A DNA stretch of 64,000 nucleotides from CBDATA01 sp965202845 (GCA_965202845.1 OZ241856.1:2790001-2854000); one strand, 5' to 3'; counted from the stretch's first letter, positions 43,294 to 52,374 are shown. The notes: generated by a model not told the origin, from the letters alone. Numbers and translations: made by a program.

Positions 43294-45366
43294 ATGAAAC
43301 ACGTTACCCCCCCCCCCCCCCCCCCCCGAAATTACGGGTACGGGGTGTTCGGCGTGAGCCGCCTGCTGGCGCTGCTCCTGGGCGCCGGTCTGGCGCTTGC
43401 GGCGTGCGGCGATGAGGACGAGCCGACCCCGGCCCCAGCTCCCGCGCCTGCGCCCGCACCGGCCCCTGCGCCTGAGCCGGCTCCCGAACCCGCTCCCGCC
43501 CCGGAACCGACTCCCGAACCGGAGCCGGAACCCGAGCCGGAGCCGTTCACGATCTCCATGACGCCCCCGATGGCGGACATGGACAAGGACTGCATGGGGT
43601 ACGCGATGTGCCCGGACGCCCTGACCGACGAGGCGAAGGCGATGGCCTCGGTGAACGGCAAGATGGTGGTGAAGAGCTCGCACGACGCGCTCCTCGTCCC
43701 GATGTGGATGGACCCGGTTCCGAACGGGGTCGGGGTCACCGGCGGGATGGACAACATGCCGTTCCAGAGCATCGACTGGAAGGCGATGCAGTCGGAGGTG
43801 GTCGGCATGGGCGTCACCTTCAAGGCGACCCGGTTGCGCGTCGGCGGCGCCGGGCAGGAGGCGGTTCCGGAGAGCGAGGTGATGCACATCACCTGCGGGC
43901 CGTTCGCCTGCTCGGAGGCGTCGATGGAGAAGCCGATGGCGCCGGAGATCACGCTCGCCGACTCGGCGGTCTGCGCCGCTTGGGATCCGGAGATGGATCT
44001 TCAGGTCGGCATGATCGACAATGACCTCTACGGAATCGTCTCTGGCGGCAATCCGTTTGATCCGGCTATTACCGTTGTGGACGACGGGATCGACGTCGGC
44101 TGGGTTTCGAGTTCGCATGTGGCGATGACGGTGAAGCACAAGTTCGCCGGGGTCGAGGGCGCCGTCGCCTACAGCGTTTCGGGGCTGGACGCGCCCAAGG
44201 GTTCGAACAAACCGCTTCCGATGGACCTCAAGGACAACGCCGGGTGGGGCGCAGGCGTCCGAACGGAGGTAGTGCCGGCGGCGGGAGGCGCGCCCGTGAA
44301 GCAAGCCAAGCTGGCCGACGTCTGCGAAGGGGACAGCTACTACAAGACCAGCAGCGGCGGCGTCCACAAGCCGGACAATTGCTTCCGGATCGCCTCGTTC
44401 CGAAACACTTCGAGAGGAGCGAGCCAGCAGTATCTCAGTTACTTCGCCGGCTACAGCGTCGAGGTTTCCGCCAAGGATTCTTCGGTCTCCTGGGGCAAGG
44501 TGAAGTGGAAAGAGGACCCATTCAAGGATCTGAAGTGCGCACCGGTGACCTTCGTGGCGGCCGAGCAGGTGGATATCTGCGACCTGTTCGAAGCGGAGGT
44601 CGATCAGGCGCTTGCCGGGGGCTGGGGCACGGTCATGCTGGAGCTGGACAAGACCAGCGGCACGACCACCAGCGCGAGCGGCATGACGAACGGAGGCGTC
44701 AAGCTGCGCAACTGGAAGGTCAAGGCGAAGAGCGCGACGCCCCGTCGCTTCAAGCGTCTCTTCTTTGATGACAACTTGAACGGCAAGCTCCACAACGACA
44801 CAGGCGACGCCTACCCGGGCGGCGAAGGGAACATCGCGGGAAGTAACAGGAACCTGATGGATCTCTACGGCTTTACGGGGGACAACATCAAAACCTTTTC
44901 CACCCAATTCATGCAGGGAGAGGGAAGCTACGCGCCGGACAAACAACACGATTTCATCTGGATGAAGCTAACGGATGGGGATGGCGATCCGACGATGGGG
45001 GACTTCGGGAAGGTGGACCTCTACGGCAAGGACAGCGACGCCGCCGCGAGCGGCAATGACAAGAAATTGCCGGACGGCAAGGCCGACAACTTCCCGTCGA
45101 CCAGTACGAAGCCCGAGGACGCCGAGATGTGCTCGAACGCCGACAACGACGCGGACGACGAGATCTGCGACGCGAAGTGGGAGATGGACTACGAGGTGAA
45201 GTTCGGGATCGGCACCTTCGAGGGTTGCGACGTGACCCGCACGGTGACCATCAGCTGCGAGTGGGACGCGCAGGGGCTGCTGGCGGCGAACCCGCCGGAC
45301 ACCGCGGACGGCAACCTCGCCAAGACCGACAACCTGGCGAACTTCGCCAAGTGCGTGGCGAAGTAG
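43294..45366 (+). CDS. Lipoprotein with poly-C tract and Pro/Ala/Glu linker, unknown function
   Basis: 690-residue secreted lipoprotein with no family I recognise. The ATG follows GGAGG by 6 bases. Codons 5-12 are made from a run of 21 C (43307-43327), encoding six Pro. A signal peptide then ends in LALAAC (lipobox). A low-complexity linker of Ala-Pro and Glu-Pro pairs spans about residues 50-88. The large domain is rich in Asp, Gly and Lys, with several Asp-rich loops (DGDGDPT, NADNDADDE) that could bind calcium, and scattered Cys that could form disulphides. A GTG just after the C tract could serve as a second start. Expression from the ATG depends on tract length modulo 3. Confidence 0.8.
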   Translation: MKHVTPPPPPPRNYGYGVFGVSRLLALLLGAGLALAACGDEDEPTPAPAPAPAPAPAPAPEPAPEPAPAPEPTPEPEPEPEPEPFTISMTPPMADMDKDCMGYAMCPDALTDEAKAMASVNGKMVVKSSHDALLVPMWMDPVPNGVGVTGGMDNMPFQSIDWKAMQSEVVGMGVTFKATRLRVGGAGQEAVPESEVMHITCGPFACSEASMEKPMAPEITLADSAVCAAWDPEMDLQVGMIDNDLYGIVSGGNPFDPAITVVDDGIDVGWVSSSHVAMTVKHKFAGVEGAVAYSVSGLDAPKGSNKPLPMDLKDNAGWGAGVRTEVVPAAGGAPVKQAKLADVCEGDSYYKTSSGGVHKPDNCFRIASFRNTSRGASQQYLSYFAGYSVEVSAKDSSVSWGKVKWKEDPFKDLKCAPVTFVAAEQVDICDLFEAEVDQALAGGWGTVMLELDKTSGTTTSASGMTNGGVKLRNWKVKAKSATPRRFKRLFFDDNLNGKLHNDTGDAYPGGEGNIAGSNRNLMDLYGFTGDNIKTFSTQFMQGEGSYAPDKQHDFIWMKLTDGDGDPTMGDFGKVDLYGKDSDAAASGNDKKLPDGKADNFPSTSTKPEDAEMCSNADNDADDEICDAKWEMDYEVKFGIGTFEGCDVTRTVTISCEWDAQGLLAANPPDTADGNLAKTDNLANFAKCVAK
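43307..43327 (+). repeat. Poly-C homopolymer (21 C) inside a coding region
   Basis: Uninterrupted C run five codons after the ATG of the lipoprotein gene. Long homopolymers of this kind undergo slipped-strand mispairing. A change of one base would shift the frame before the signal peptide. The read length here keeps the gene in frame. Confidence 0.9.
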
Positions 45367-45387
45367 GCCCCCGATTCGTTTCGAGGC

Positions 45388-45422
45388 CCCCCGGGGCGCC
45401 AGCCGGCGCCCCGGGGGTTTTT
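45388..45422 (+). terminator. Rho-independent terminator after the lipoprotein gene
   Basis: A 13-bp perfect G+C stem (CCCCCGGGGCGCC / GGCGCCCCGGGGG) with AGCC loop is followed by five T. It lies 21 bp past the stop codon. It is the clearest intrinsic terminator in the window. Confidence 0.9.
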
Positions 45423-45440
45423 GTCTTGTGGGGCGCGCGG

Positions 45441-45470
45441 TTGTACAGGGAAGCGCCGGTGTTCTACCAT
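45441..45470 (+). promoter_or_regulatory. Candidate promoter for the TPR gene
   Basis: TTGTAC (45441-45446) and TACCAT (45465-45470), 18 bp apart, lie between the terminator and the TPR gene start at 45509. Confidence 0.35.
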
Positions 45471-45508
45471 CCGGGGCTTCGCCCTCGTTGGGCGAGGAGG
45501 CCCCTTCC

Positions 45509-47251
45509 ATGATGTTCACCGTCCTGCGATGTTCCCCGGCGCCGGTCCTCGCCGTCTTCGTCGGGATCCTTGCTTTCCCGGCGTTCGCCCAAGACGAGGA
45601 TCCGCTCAACCGGGGCGAAGTGCGCCGCGCCCTCGAGCTGGCGGAGGAGAAGGAGGAGGACGCCGAAGACGCCTTCGAGGACGGCGACCAGGAGGCCGCG
45701 CGCACCGCCTGGGGCGAAGCCGGAGGCTTTTATCTCCGGGTTCTCCAGGACCACCCCTGGCGCCGGGACCTGCGCTTGCGGCTGGGCCGCATCTACACCC
45801 GCTTCGAGGAGTGGGAGAACGTGGCCGGCGCCTTCGAGGCGGCGCTCGAAACCGATCCCCCGCCCGAAGAGGCGGATGTGGACGGCTGGGCGTTCGAGAA
45901 CGTGGAGGACGCCGGGGAGATCCTGGAGGCGTGGACCGGACTGGCGAACGCCTACTCCCACCTCGAGGACGACCTCAAGGTCATCGAGGCGGGCCGGAAG
46001 GTGATCGAACTGGACCCGAATCCGCCGGTGGACATCTACCTGGGCCTCGGCGCCAGCATGGCGCGCCAGGGTCGGTTCGAAGAGGCGTCCGAAATGGCCG
46101 GGCAGGCACTCGAGATGGCGCCGGACAGCGCCGTCGCCCACTCGACCCTGGGGCAGGCGGCGGCGGCGGCCGGGGACTGGGAGACCGCCGAAGCCTCCTA
46201 TCGGCGGGCGGTGGAGCTCGATCCGGACATCGCCCGCGCCCACGCCGGACTCGCGCAGATCCACTTCGCCCGGGACGACTTCGAGAGCGCGGTGGCGTCC
46301 GCCACCGAGGCGCTCAGCCGGAACGACCAGCTCACCGCCGCCTACGGCATCCGCGGCCTCGCCAACAACGCGCTCGGCAACCAGCAGGAGGCCTACGGCG
46401 ACCTCGCGATGGCGATCACCGTGAACGCCGAGGATCCGGCGGCCAACCTGGCGTTCGCCCAGGTGTACGAGGCCCAGGGGAACGCTTCGCAGGCGAAGAC
46501 CTACTACCAGAAGGTGACCACGCTGGCGAACGCGCCGCCGATGTCGCAGGCCGCCGCGCATGCGGCGCTCGGCAGGTTCTCGATCACCGAACGGGCTTTC
46601 GACGAGGCGGTCGAGCACATGCGGATGGCGCTCGACGCCGATCCGTCCTCCGAGGAGGCCCGGAACGGCCTGGCGCTCGCCAACTACAGCGACGCGAAGG
46701 CGAAGCGCCAGCAGCAGGACCTGGCCGGCGCCCTGGAGGCGGCGCGAGCCGCCGTGGAGGGCGATCCCGAAAACCCGCTCTACAAGGTGGAGTACGGCAT
46801 CGCGCTGGTCGTGAACCAGAGCCCGGCCGAAGCGGCGCCCCTGCTCGAATCGGCGATCCCCGCCTACCCCGCCGACGGCGATCCGGCCGATCTGGGAATG
46901 GGGCACTGGGCGCTCGGACAGGCGTACCTGGGCTCGAACAATTTCAGCGGCGCCGAGACCCACTTCTCCGAGGCCGCCCAGCGGATCGATTCCTGGGGCG
47001 AACCGTTCCGCAACCTTGCCTGGGCGCACGTCGCCCAGATCCAGTACGGCGCCTGCCGGCTCAAGGACGCGGCGTTCGGCGAGCGGCTCCAGGCGGCCGG
47101 AGTGGGCTGTCCGGCTTCCGAAGCCGACTACGCGCTGGTCGATGCGGCATGGAGCGAGTACCAGAAGGCCATGGAGCGGGGAGTCGAGGATCCGACGCTC
47201 GCCGCCCGGCTGGAGGTCTTGCGGGAGGTGAGGAATCAGCTCGTCGAGTAG
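45509..47251 (+). CDS. Exported TPR-repeat protein
   Basis: 580-residue protein with a Sec signal peptide (VLAVFVGILAFPAFAQ) and about nine tetratricopeptide repeats. Typical units are IYLGLGASMARQGRFEEASEMAGQALEMAPD and AHSTLGQAAAAAGDWETAEASYRRAVELDPD. TPR arrays act as protein-protein scaffolds; no partner can be named. The ATG is 8 bases after GAGGAGG. The 3' end runs into the reading frame of the broken M20 peptidase. Confidence 0.85.
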   Translation: MMFTVLRCSPAPVLAVFVGILAFPAFAQDEDPLNRGEVRRALELAEEKEEDAEDAFEDGDQEAARTAWGEAGGFYLRVLQDHPWRRDLRLRLGRIYTRFEEWENVAGAFEAALETDPPPEEADVDGWAFENVEDAGEILEAWTGLANAYSHLEDDLKVIEAGRKVIELDPNPPVDIYLGLGASMARQGRFEEASEMAGQALEMAPDSAVAHSTLGQAAAAAGDWETAEASYRRAVELDPDIARAHAGLAQIHFARDDFESAVASATEALSRNDQLTAAYGIRGLANNALGNQQEAYGDLAMAITVNAEDPAANLAFAQVYEAQGNASQAKTYYQKVTTLANAPPMSQAAAHAALGRFSITERAFDEAVEHMRMALDADPSSEEARNGLALANYSDAKAKRQQQDLAGALEAARAAVEGDPENPLYKVEYGIALVVNQSPAEAAPLLESAIPAYPADGDPADLGMGHWALGQAYLGSNNFSGAETHFSEAAQRIDSWGEPFRNLAWAHVAQIQYGACRLKDAAFGERLQAAGVGCPASEADYALVDAAWSEYQKAMERGVEDPTLAARLEVLREVRNQLVE

Positions 47252-48406
47252 CAAGCCGCCGGTCCTGGACTGGCTGACCGCGCGGCGGGCGGCGATCCAG
47301 GACACGCTGGAGCGGTTCGTCCGGCTGGAGTCCCCGAGCGACGACGCCGACGCGACCCGCGCCATGGGCGTCCTGGCGGCGGAGGAGCTGACGGCCGGAC
47401 TTCCGGGGATCCCCTGCGAATTCAGGGAGGGAGACCACCAGCGGGGTCGCTTCGGTCCGCATCTGCTGGCGCGCCTTCCCGGCGCCGAAACGGAGACGCC
47501 GGCGCTCCTTCTCGGTCATCTGGACACCGTCTGGCCGCTGGGAACCCTGGAGCGGTCGCCGTGGCGGGTGGACGGGGACGGCTGCGCCCGCGGCCCCGGC
47601 GTTTTCGACATGAAGGCGGGGCTGGCGCAGACGATCTGGGCGCTGCGCTCGCTCCGGGCGCTCGGACTTGCGCCGCGCCGTCCGGTGACGATCCTCTGGA
47701 ATACCGACGAGGAGGTGGGCAGCGTTTCGAGCCGCCGCCTCATCGAATCCGAAGCGGAGCGATCTGCGGTCTGTCTGGTGATGGAGCCTTCGTTGCCGGA
47801 TGGCGGGGCCAAGACCTTCCGGCGCGGGGTCGGGCTCATGCGGGTGGAGGTCCAGGGCCGCGCCGCCCACGCCGGGTTGGACCCCGAGAACGGCATCAAT
47901 GCGATCTGCGAACTGGCGCCGATCCTCGAATCCGCCGCCCGGCTCTCCGAGCCGTCGCGCGGGGTGACGGTGAACGTGGGGCTGGTGCGGGGTGGAACCC
48001 GGACGAACGTGGTGCCGGCGCGGGCTTCCGCCGATCTCGATGTCCGGATGGACGATCCGGTGGCCGGCGGGGAGCTGATCCGGGCGCTGCGGGCGCTGCG
48101 GAGCCGGCATCCGGAGGCCAGGACGACCTGGACCGGGGCGTGAACCGGCCGCCGCTGACCCGCAGCGAAGGCGTCCAGCGCCTCTACCGGATGGCCCGCG
48201 AAATCGCCGCCGAGATGGACTGGGACCTGCCCGAGGGCGCCGCCGGGGGCGGCTCGGACGGCAACATCGTGGCGGGTCTGGGCGTCCCGGCGCTCGACGG
48301 CCTGGGGCCGATGGGGGACGGTGCGCACGCCGAACACGAGCACGTGGTCCTCGCCGACCTCCCGCGCCGCGCCGCGCTGCTGGCGCGGATGCTGCTCAGG
48401 CTGTAG
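47235..48406 (+). pseudogene. M20 (carboxypeptidase G2-like) metallopeptidase, frameshifted
   Basis: Zinc peptidase of the M20 family. Residues after LERFVRLESPSDD match the family, including LLLGHLDTVWPLGTL (metal His and Asp), PGVFDMKAG and WNTDEEVGSVSSR (catalytic Glu-Glu), then the dimerisation domain. At about 48131-48141 the frame ends in TTWTGA-stop. The remaining C-terminus, VNRPPLTRSEGVQ... and GDGAHAEHEHV, continues in another frame. One extra G in the ACCGGGGCG run would restore TTWTGGVNRPP. Upstream homology begins before the first ATG (47364), and no ATG, GTG or TTG lies between it and the preceding in-frame stop. It is probably a decaying gene; a sequencing error in the G run is the alternative. 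Confidence 0.75.
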
Positions 48407-49322
48407 TCCCGCCGCCCGGCGGACGCAGCGTCCGCACGAGTTGGTCGAGAGCATTCCGGAGCGCTCCCAGGTCCACTTCTTGACGCGATGCCTTGGCCAA
48501 GCGGTCGCCAAACTGCGTCATGGCGGCTTCCATGCTTTCCGGAGTCGCCGTCTCGGTGAACATCCTCAGGAAACTGCGCCAGTGCCGGGCTGGTATCCCG
48601 GACAGAAGATGGTTTCCCGCCCGGTTGACAAAGTCATCCAGGATTCCGGTGCGGGCGATTCGCCCGAAGTTGCCCCCTCGGTCCGCTTCGGGCGCATCGG
48701 CGATTTCGTCCATCTTTGTCGGGTAGGGTCGGGTAGTCGCCGAAAGAATGACTTTCGACGATTTCCGGTGGTGCATCACGAATTCCCAATGATGGTTTCG
48801 GTATTCCGCCACGTATCGGGCCAGGTCGACGTGGGGGGACATCAATTGGGGAACTCCGGCGATGACTTCGGCAAGATGCCACGGATAGACAACGAACAGG
48901 TCGGCGGGAGCGCACGCATGGGGCGTTGTGAGGAATCGGAAGCTCGGCTCTGCCTCCTTGGCGAGCAGATACCAACCCTTCAACTCGATGCCGAGCAGGA
49001 TGTCGGATGGATCGGCGGTGTTTTGCAGACGCACATCGGGGAACGTCTGCGGCTGTCGCACGAACGCATACATCGCATAGCGTTCCTGGGAGTCCCAGAC
49101 CTGACGAAGCGAATTGAGGGCTTGGACCACACCTTCCTCGATCGCCGCCGAAAGGAGGGCGTTCAGGTGAAAGAGGTCGGTAGCCAGGACGCCCCGGATG
49201 ACCACGTTGGAACGGAAGGCGCCGGGCACGGCGAAGATCGCTTCGCGGACGCGTTCGAACAGCGCGGAATGCTCCCAATCCGGGCCGGGCGGCCGCCGCA
49301 TGGGCGGGGCGCCAGCGGTCAC
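48396..49322 (-). CDS. Putative type II restriction endonuclease
   Basis: 308-residue protein encoded immediately after a DNA methyltransferase on the same strand. The GTG start overlaps the methyltransferase stop (GTGA). An alternative ATG lies at 49301. The segment DILLGIELKGWYLLAKE fits a PD-(D/E)XK-type core, with Asp then E-L-K. No specific family is recognised, so the nuclease call is from this motif plus R-M gene pairing. It ends by overlapping the tail of the M20 relic by 11 bp. The reading frame is intact although its methyltransferase is broken. Confidence 0.6.
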   Translation of the reverse strand: MTAGAPPMRRPPGPDWEHSALFERVREAIFAVPGAFRSNVVIRGVLATDLFHLNALLSAAIEEGVVQALNSLRQVWDSQERYAMYAFVRQPQTFPDVRLQNTADPSDILLGIELKGWYLLAKEAEPSFRFLTTPHACAPADLFVVYPWHLAEVIAGVPQLMSPHVDLARYVAEYRNHHWEFVMHHRKSSKVILSATTRPYPTKMDEIADAPEADRGGNFGRIARTGILDDFVNRAGNHLLSGIPARHWRSFLRMFTETATPESMEAAMTQFGDRLAKASRQEVDLGALRNALDQLVRTLRPPGGGTTA

Positions 49323-50044
49323 TTCACCTGGACCAGACGCAGTGGATGATGATTCTGCAGCCGTGCGAACGCCGCGGATGCGTACTCGGGCAGGATCTCG
49401 GCGGAAAAACACTTCCTGCCCAGATCGTTCGATACCACGGCGGTCGTGCAGAGTCCGCCGAAGGGCTCCCACACCACGTCGCCGGGCGTGGACGTCGCCT
49501 CGACAATCCGCCGTATCAGACGGACCGGCTTCTGGTTCGCGTGGATGATCGTTCCCGATCCATCAGTGCGACGCACCCGTTCCTTGCCGCGGACGGCGGC
49601 TTCCTTCCATACGTTGGTCACGCCCAATTCCAGGGAGAACCTGGAGCGCATCCGCTCCCACTCATCGGCAGTGAGGGGGGCCTCGCCGTCAAGCGAAAAG
49701 TAGGGGCGGCCGCCCGGATCTCCATGCGTGTTTGCATGGCGCGCAAGCCGCTGGAAGGCCTCCGGCGGCGGGAAGTACCAGACATGATCCCGAGTGAGAT
49801 ACTTCCGGGTTGCGGCGTTCCGGACTCCGCACGCCTCGTTGGCCCGATGGAGCGGCAGTCCGGCGCGCATCCACTCCCAGCGCAGCCATTCCTTCATCCC
49901 GACCATGCGGCCGGAGATGGAAAACTGCGGCGGGCGCACATACTGCACGCAGATTTCCGTGGCCACCGGGAACCGGCGCAGCGTTTTCGAATTCGTGTTG
50001 CCCGAAACATGAGCGATGCCCTTGTCCCAGACGTTGCAGCCCAC
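49319..50044 (-). pseudogene. DNA methyltransferase, C-terminal fragment
   Basis: C-terminal 241 residues of a beta-class (amino) DNA methyltransferase. Motif X/I order is seen at NQKPVRLIRRIVEA followed by TPGDVVWEPFGGLCTT, the SAM-binding loop. Upstream are CNVWDKGIAHVSGNTNSKTLRRFP and CVQYV. It is cut at codon GTG 50044 by the IS5-type element. Joined to the N-terminal piece it would make about 351 residues. Confidence 0.88.
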
Positions 50045-50831
50045 GTGAACCTATCTCGTAATTGAAATTTTGGGATGATCTGTGTACAATCCAAACCATG
50101 TCCCGCTTGGCCCACTTGATTCGAATCAGAGAAAAATACTGGGGGAAAATTCAGAAATTCTTCCCGGAAGAAAACATCCCCAAAGGACGTCGGGGACGAA
50201 AGCCCGTGCCCGCACGCGAAGTTCTCGAAGCCGTTCTTTGGCTCCTGCATACCGGTGCGCCGTGGAGGTTTCTGCCGCCAGAGTATCCGAATTACAAAAC
50301 CGTTCATCGCAGGTATCAAGCCTGGTGTCGCGCCGGTGTTTATCCGAAAATCATGGAGAGATTGGTAGCTGAACTTCAAGAGTGCGGTCAGTACGATGGA
50401 TCGGAAGGTTTTATCGACGGAATGTTCTTACCTGCGAAAGGCGGAGGTCTCGAAATCGGACGGACGAAGCGTGGTAAAGGCATGAGGATCATGGCGATAG
50501 TTGAGAAACATGGTTTGCCTTACTCGATCAGCGTACATGCTGCGAATCACCACGAAGTGAAGTTGGTTCAGTTGAATCTGCCATTCCGCATGGTAGAAGA
50601 AAAACCGAAAAATCTGATTGGAGACAAAGCCTACGACAGTGATGCGTTGGACGAGGATATGCGCGAGAAAGGAATCAACATGATCGCGCCGCACCGCAAG
50701 AACCGAAAGAGGCCGAGGACGCAAGACGGACGTCGGCTACGTCGGTATCAGAGGAGGTGGATGGTAGAACGCTTCTTCGCGTGGATACAGTGGCAGCGAC
50801 GGATTCTGATTCGATGGGAATTTCATCCAGA

Positions 50832-50839
50832 AAACTTCT
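50832..50839 (+). repeat. Target-site duplication of the ISL3 element, left copy
   Basis: AAACTTCT, repeated exactly at 52308-52315. Eight-base duplications are typical of the ISL3 family. Confidence 0.88.
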
Positions 50840-50958
50840 GCCTCAATTGAGATTTGAGTGGGTAGAATGGAGACCGCCGGGATTCCGGGTGTCAAGGGCG
50901 GGCTTGCACGGCGTAGCGAACCCTTGACTCACGGAATCCGGCGGGCACGCTCGAAAAA

Positions 50959-51037
50959 GGGTCGAAAGCGGGAAGCCGCAACCGTCCCCAGCCAGCGTCG
51001 CCACACACCAATGGAACACTTTTCCCGCTTTCGACCC
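50959..51037 (+). promoter_or_regulatory. 16-bp inverted repeat upstream of the ISL3 transposase
   Basis: GGGTCGAAAGCGGGAA (50959-50974) pairs perfectly with TTCCCGCTTTCGACCC (51022-51037) across 47 bases. It ends 7 bases before the transposase ribosome site AAGGAG. It may limit read-through expression of the transposase, as hairpins near IS ends do elsewhere, or be a transposase-binding site. Confidence 0.55.
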
Positions 51038-51058
51038 TGAAAAAAAGGAGCGCATCCA

Positions 51059-52300
51059 GTGCTACACGAGCTTTTCGCCCAAGCCCTCGGCATCCCGGAC
51101 CCCTGGTTCGTCGAGAACGTGGAATTCGACAAGGACCAAGGAAAGCTGAGCATCCGCGTCGATTTCCGCAGGGGCGCCCGCTTCGCCCACCAGAACCACG
51201 ACGGCCTCCATCCGGTCCACGACACCAAGACCAAGCGCTTCCGCCACCTCAACTTCTTCCAATTCGAGTGCGAACTGGTGGCGCGCGTCCCCCGGGTGCG
51301 CCTCCCCAACGGCAAGGTCGCGCTGGTCTCGCCGCCCTGGGCCGGCAAGCTCTCCGGGTTCTCCCTCCTCTTCGAAGCCTTGATTCTCGCCATGTGCCAG
51401 GACATGACCTTCGCCGCCGTCGCACGGCTCGCCGGACTCTCCCAGCACCAAACCCAGGCCATCTCCAACCGCTATGTGGAACTCGCCACCGAAACCGACG
51501 ACCAAGCCGACGTCCGCGCCGTCGCCATCGACGAAACCTCCCGCGCGCGCGGCCACAACTACGTCACCGTCGTCGCAGACGCCCGAAAACGCCGGGTCAT
51601 CTTCGTCGGAGAAGGCCGCGCCGCCGACTCCGTCGACCGATTCGCCCGAAGCCTCGAAGCCCACGGCGGAGACCCCGAAGCCGTCGAAGTCGCCTCCATC
51701 GACATGTCCCCCGCCTACATGAAGGGCGTCGCAGAGCATCTCCCCAACGCCCAGATCACCTTCGACAAATTCCACGTCATCGCTCACGCATCCAAGGCCC
51801 TCGACCAGACCCGGCGCATCGAGCAGCGCGCCAACCCCCAACTCAAGGGCATGCGCTGGGCGCTCCTCAAAAATCCCGAACGACTCGGCCCCGAACAGCG
51901 CGCCCAACTCAACGCTCTCATCGCGCAGGCCCCCGGAAAGCGCACCGCCCGAGCCTGGATGTACCGCGAGCAACTCCGGAACATCCTCAACCGCAAGCAG
52001 GTCAACGTCGTCAGAGCCATGCTCCGGCAGTGGTGCGCCAACGTGAACCGCTCCAAGGTCGAACCCATGAAAGCCGTCGCGCGGATGATCCGCAAACATC
52101 TCGAGGGCATCGTCGCGTGGGCCCGAACCCGCCAGACCAACGGCTTCATCGAGGCGCTCAACGGCCTGTTTCAGGCGGCCAAGCGGAAAGCCAGAGGCTA
52201 CGGAACCTTCCAGACCATCCGCACCGTGTTCTTCCTCATCGCCGGAAAACTGGACTTCTCCAAGCTCAACCCTCATGTCGCGTACCCACTCGGTATTTGA
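51059..52300 (+). CDS. ISL3-family transposase
   Basis: 413-residue transposase, apparently intact. The N-terminal region lacks an obvious zinc finger, a helix-turn-helix lies around MTFAAVARLAGLSQHQTQAI, and the DDE core follows: VAIDETSRARGHNYVTVVAD (Asp1), ASIDMSPAYMKGV with TFDKFHVIAH (Asp2 region) and TNGFIEALNGLFQAAKRKARGY (Glu). GTG start is 8 bases after AAGGAG. The element could still be mobile. Confidence 0.93.
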   Translation: MLHELFAQALGIPDPWFVENVEFDKDQGKLSIRVDFRRGARFAHQNHDGLHPVHDTKTKRFRHLNFFQFECELVARVPRVRLPNGKVALVSPPWAGKLSGFSLLFEALILAMCQDMTFAAVARLAGLSQHQTQAISNRYVELATETDDQADVRAVAIDETSRARGHNYVTVVADARKRRVIFVGEGRAADSVDRFARSLEAHGGDPEAVEVASIDMSPAYMKGVAEHLPNAQITFDKFHVIAHASKALDQTRRIEQRANPQLKGMRWALLKNPERLGPEQRAQLNALIAQAPGKRTARAWMYREQLRNILNRKQVNVVRAMLRQWCANVNRSKVEPMKAVARMIRKHLEGIVAWARTRQTNGFIEALNGLFQAAKRKARGYGTFQTIRTVFFLIAGKLDFSKLNPHVAYPLGI

Positions 52301-52307
52301 AAGAGCC

Positions 52308-52315
52308 AAACTTCT
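52308..52315 (+). repeat. Target-site duplication of the ISL3 element, right copy
   Basis: AAACTTCT, matching 50832-50839. Confidence 0.88.
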
Positions 52316-52374
52316 TGGGTTTCGTTCAGCTGGCCTGCATCACAGTCCTTCTCAGGCAATTTTGAGATAGGTTC

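Larger units (their letters stand above)
50840..52307 (+). mobile_element. ISL3-family insertion sequence
   Basis: 1468-bp element with one transposase gene. The right end reads GGCTCTTTCAAAT on the minus strand, the classic ISL3 terminus. The left end (GCCTCAATTGAG...) is an imperfect inverted match, with GAGTGGGTA shared 17 bases in. The flanking 8-bp duplication AAACTTCT confirms the boundaries. G+C-rich coding sequence contrasts with the A+T-richer IS5 host element. Confidence 0.92.
50098..52365 (+). pseudogene. IS5-family transposase, split by ISL3 insertion
   Basis: DDE transposase. The 5' part (50098-50839) encodes MSRLAHLIRIREKYW..., the first catalytic Asp in FIDGMF, the second in IGDKAYDSDAL and Glu in RRWMVERFFAW. 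It then breaks at RWEFHPENF. The 3' part (52316-52365) supplies LGFVQLACITVLLRQF, and the stop lies in the right inverted repeat. Removing the ISL3 element and one 8-bp copy restores a continuous frame. As it stands the product lacks its last 15 or so residues, replaced by CLN. Confidence 0.9.
50047..52374 (+). mobile_element. IS5-family insertion sequence, itself interrupted by an ISL3 element
   Basis: The ends form an inverted repeat: GAACCTATCTC at 50047 and its complement GAGATAGGTTC at 52364-52374. Similarity continues inward over AATTG. A 2-bp GT repeat flanks the element (50045-50046 and 52375-52376). Without the nested element and its target duplication the IS is 852 bp, typical of small IS5 members. 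It lies inside the DNA methyltransferase gene, transcribed opposite to it. Confidence 0.9.

Noticed and set aside
43430..43545. Short tandem repeats (GCCCCTGCGCCT-like) as a CRISPR or minisatellite array
   Set aside because: They simply encode the Ala-Pro/Glu-Pro linker of the lipoprotein; there are no unique spacers.
48139..48143. In-frame TGA in the M20 peptidase as a second selenocysteine codon
   Set aside because: After this TGA the family sequence continues in a different frame, so it is a frameshift, not recoding; no suitable hairpin follows.
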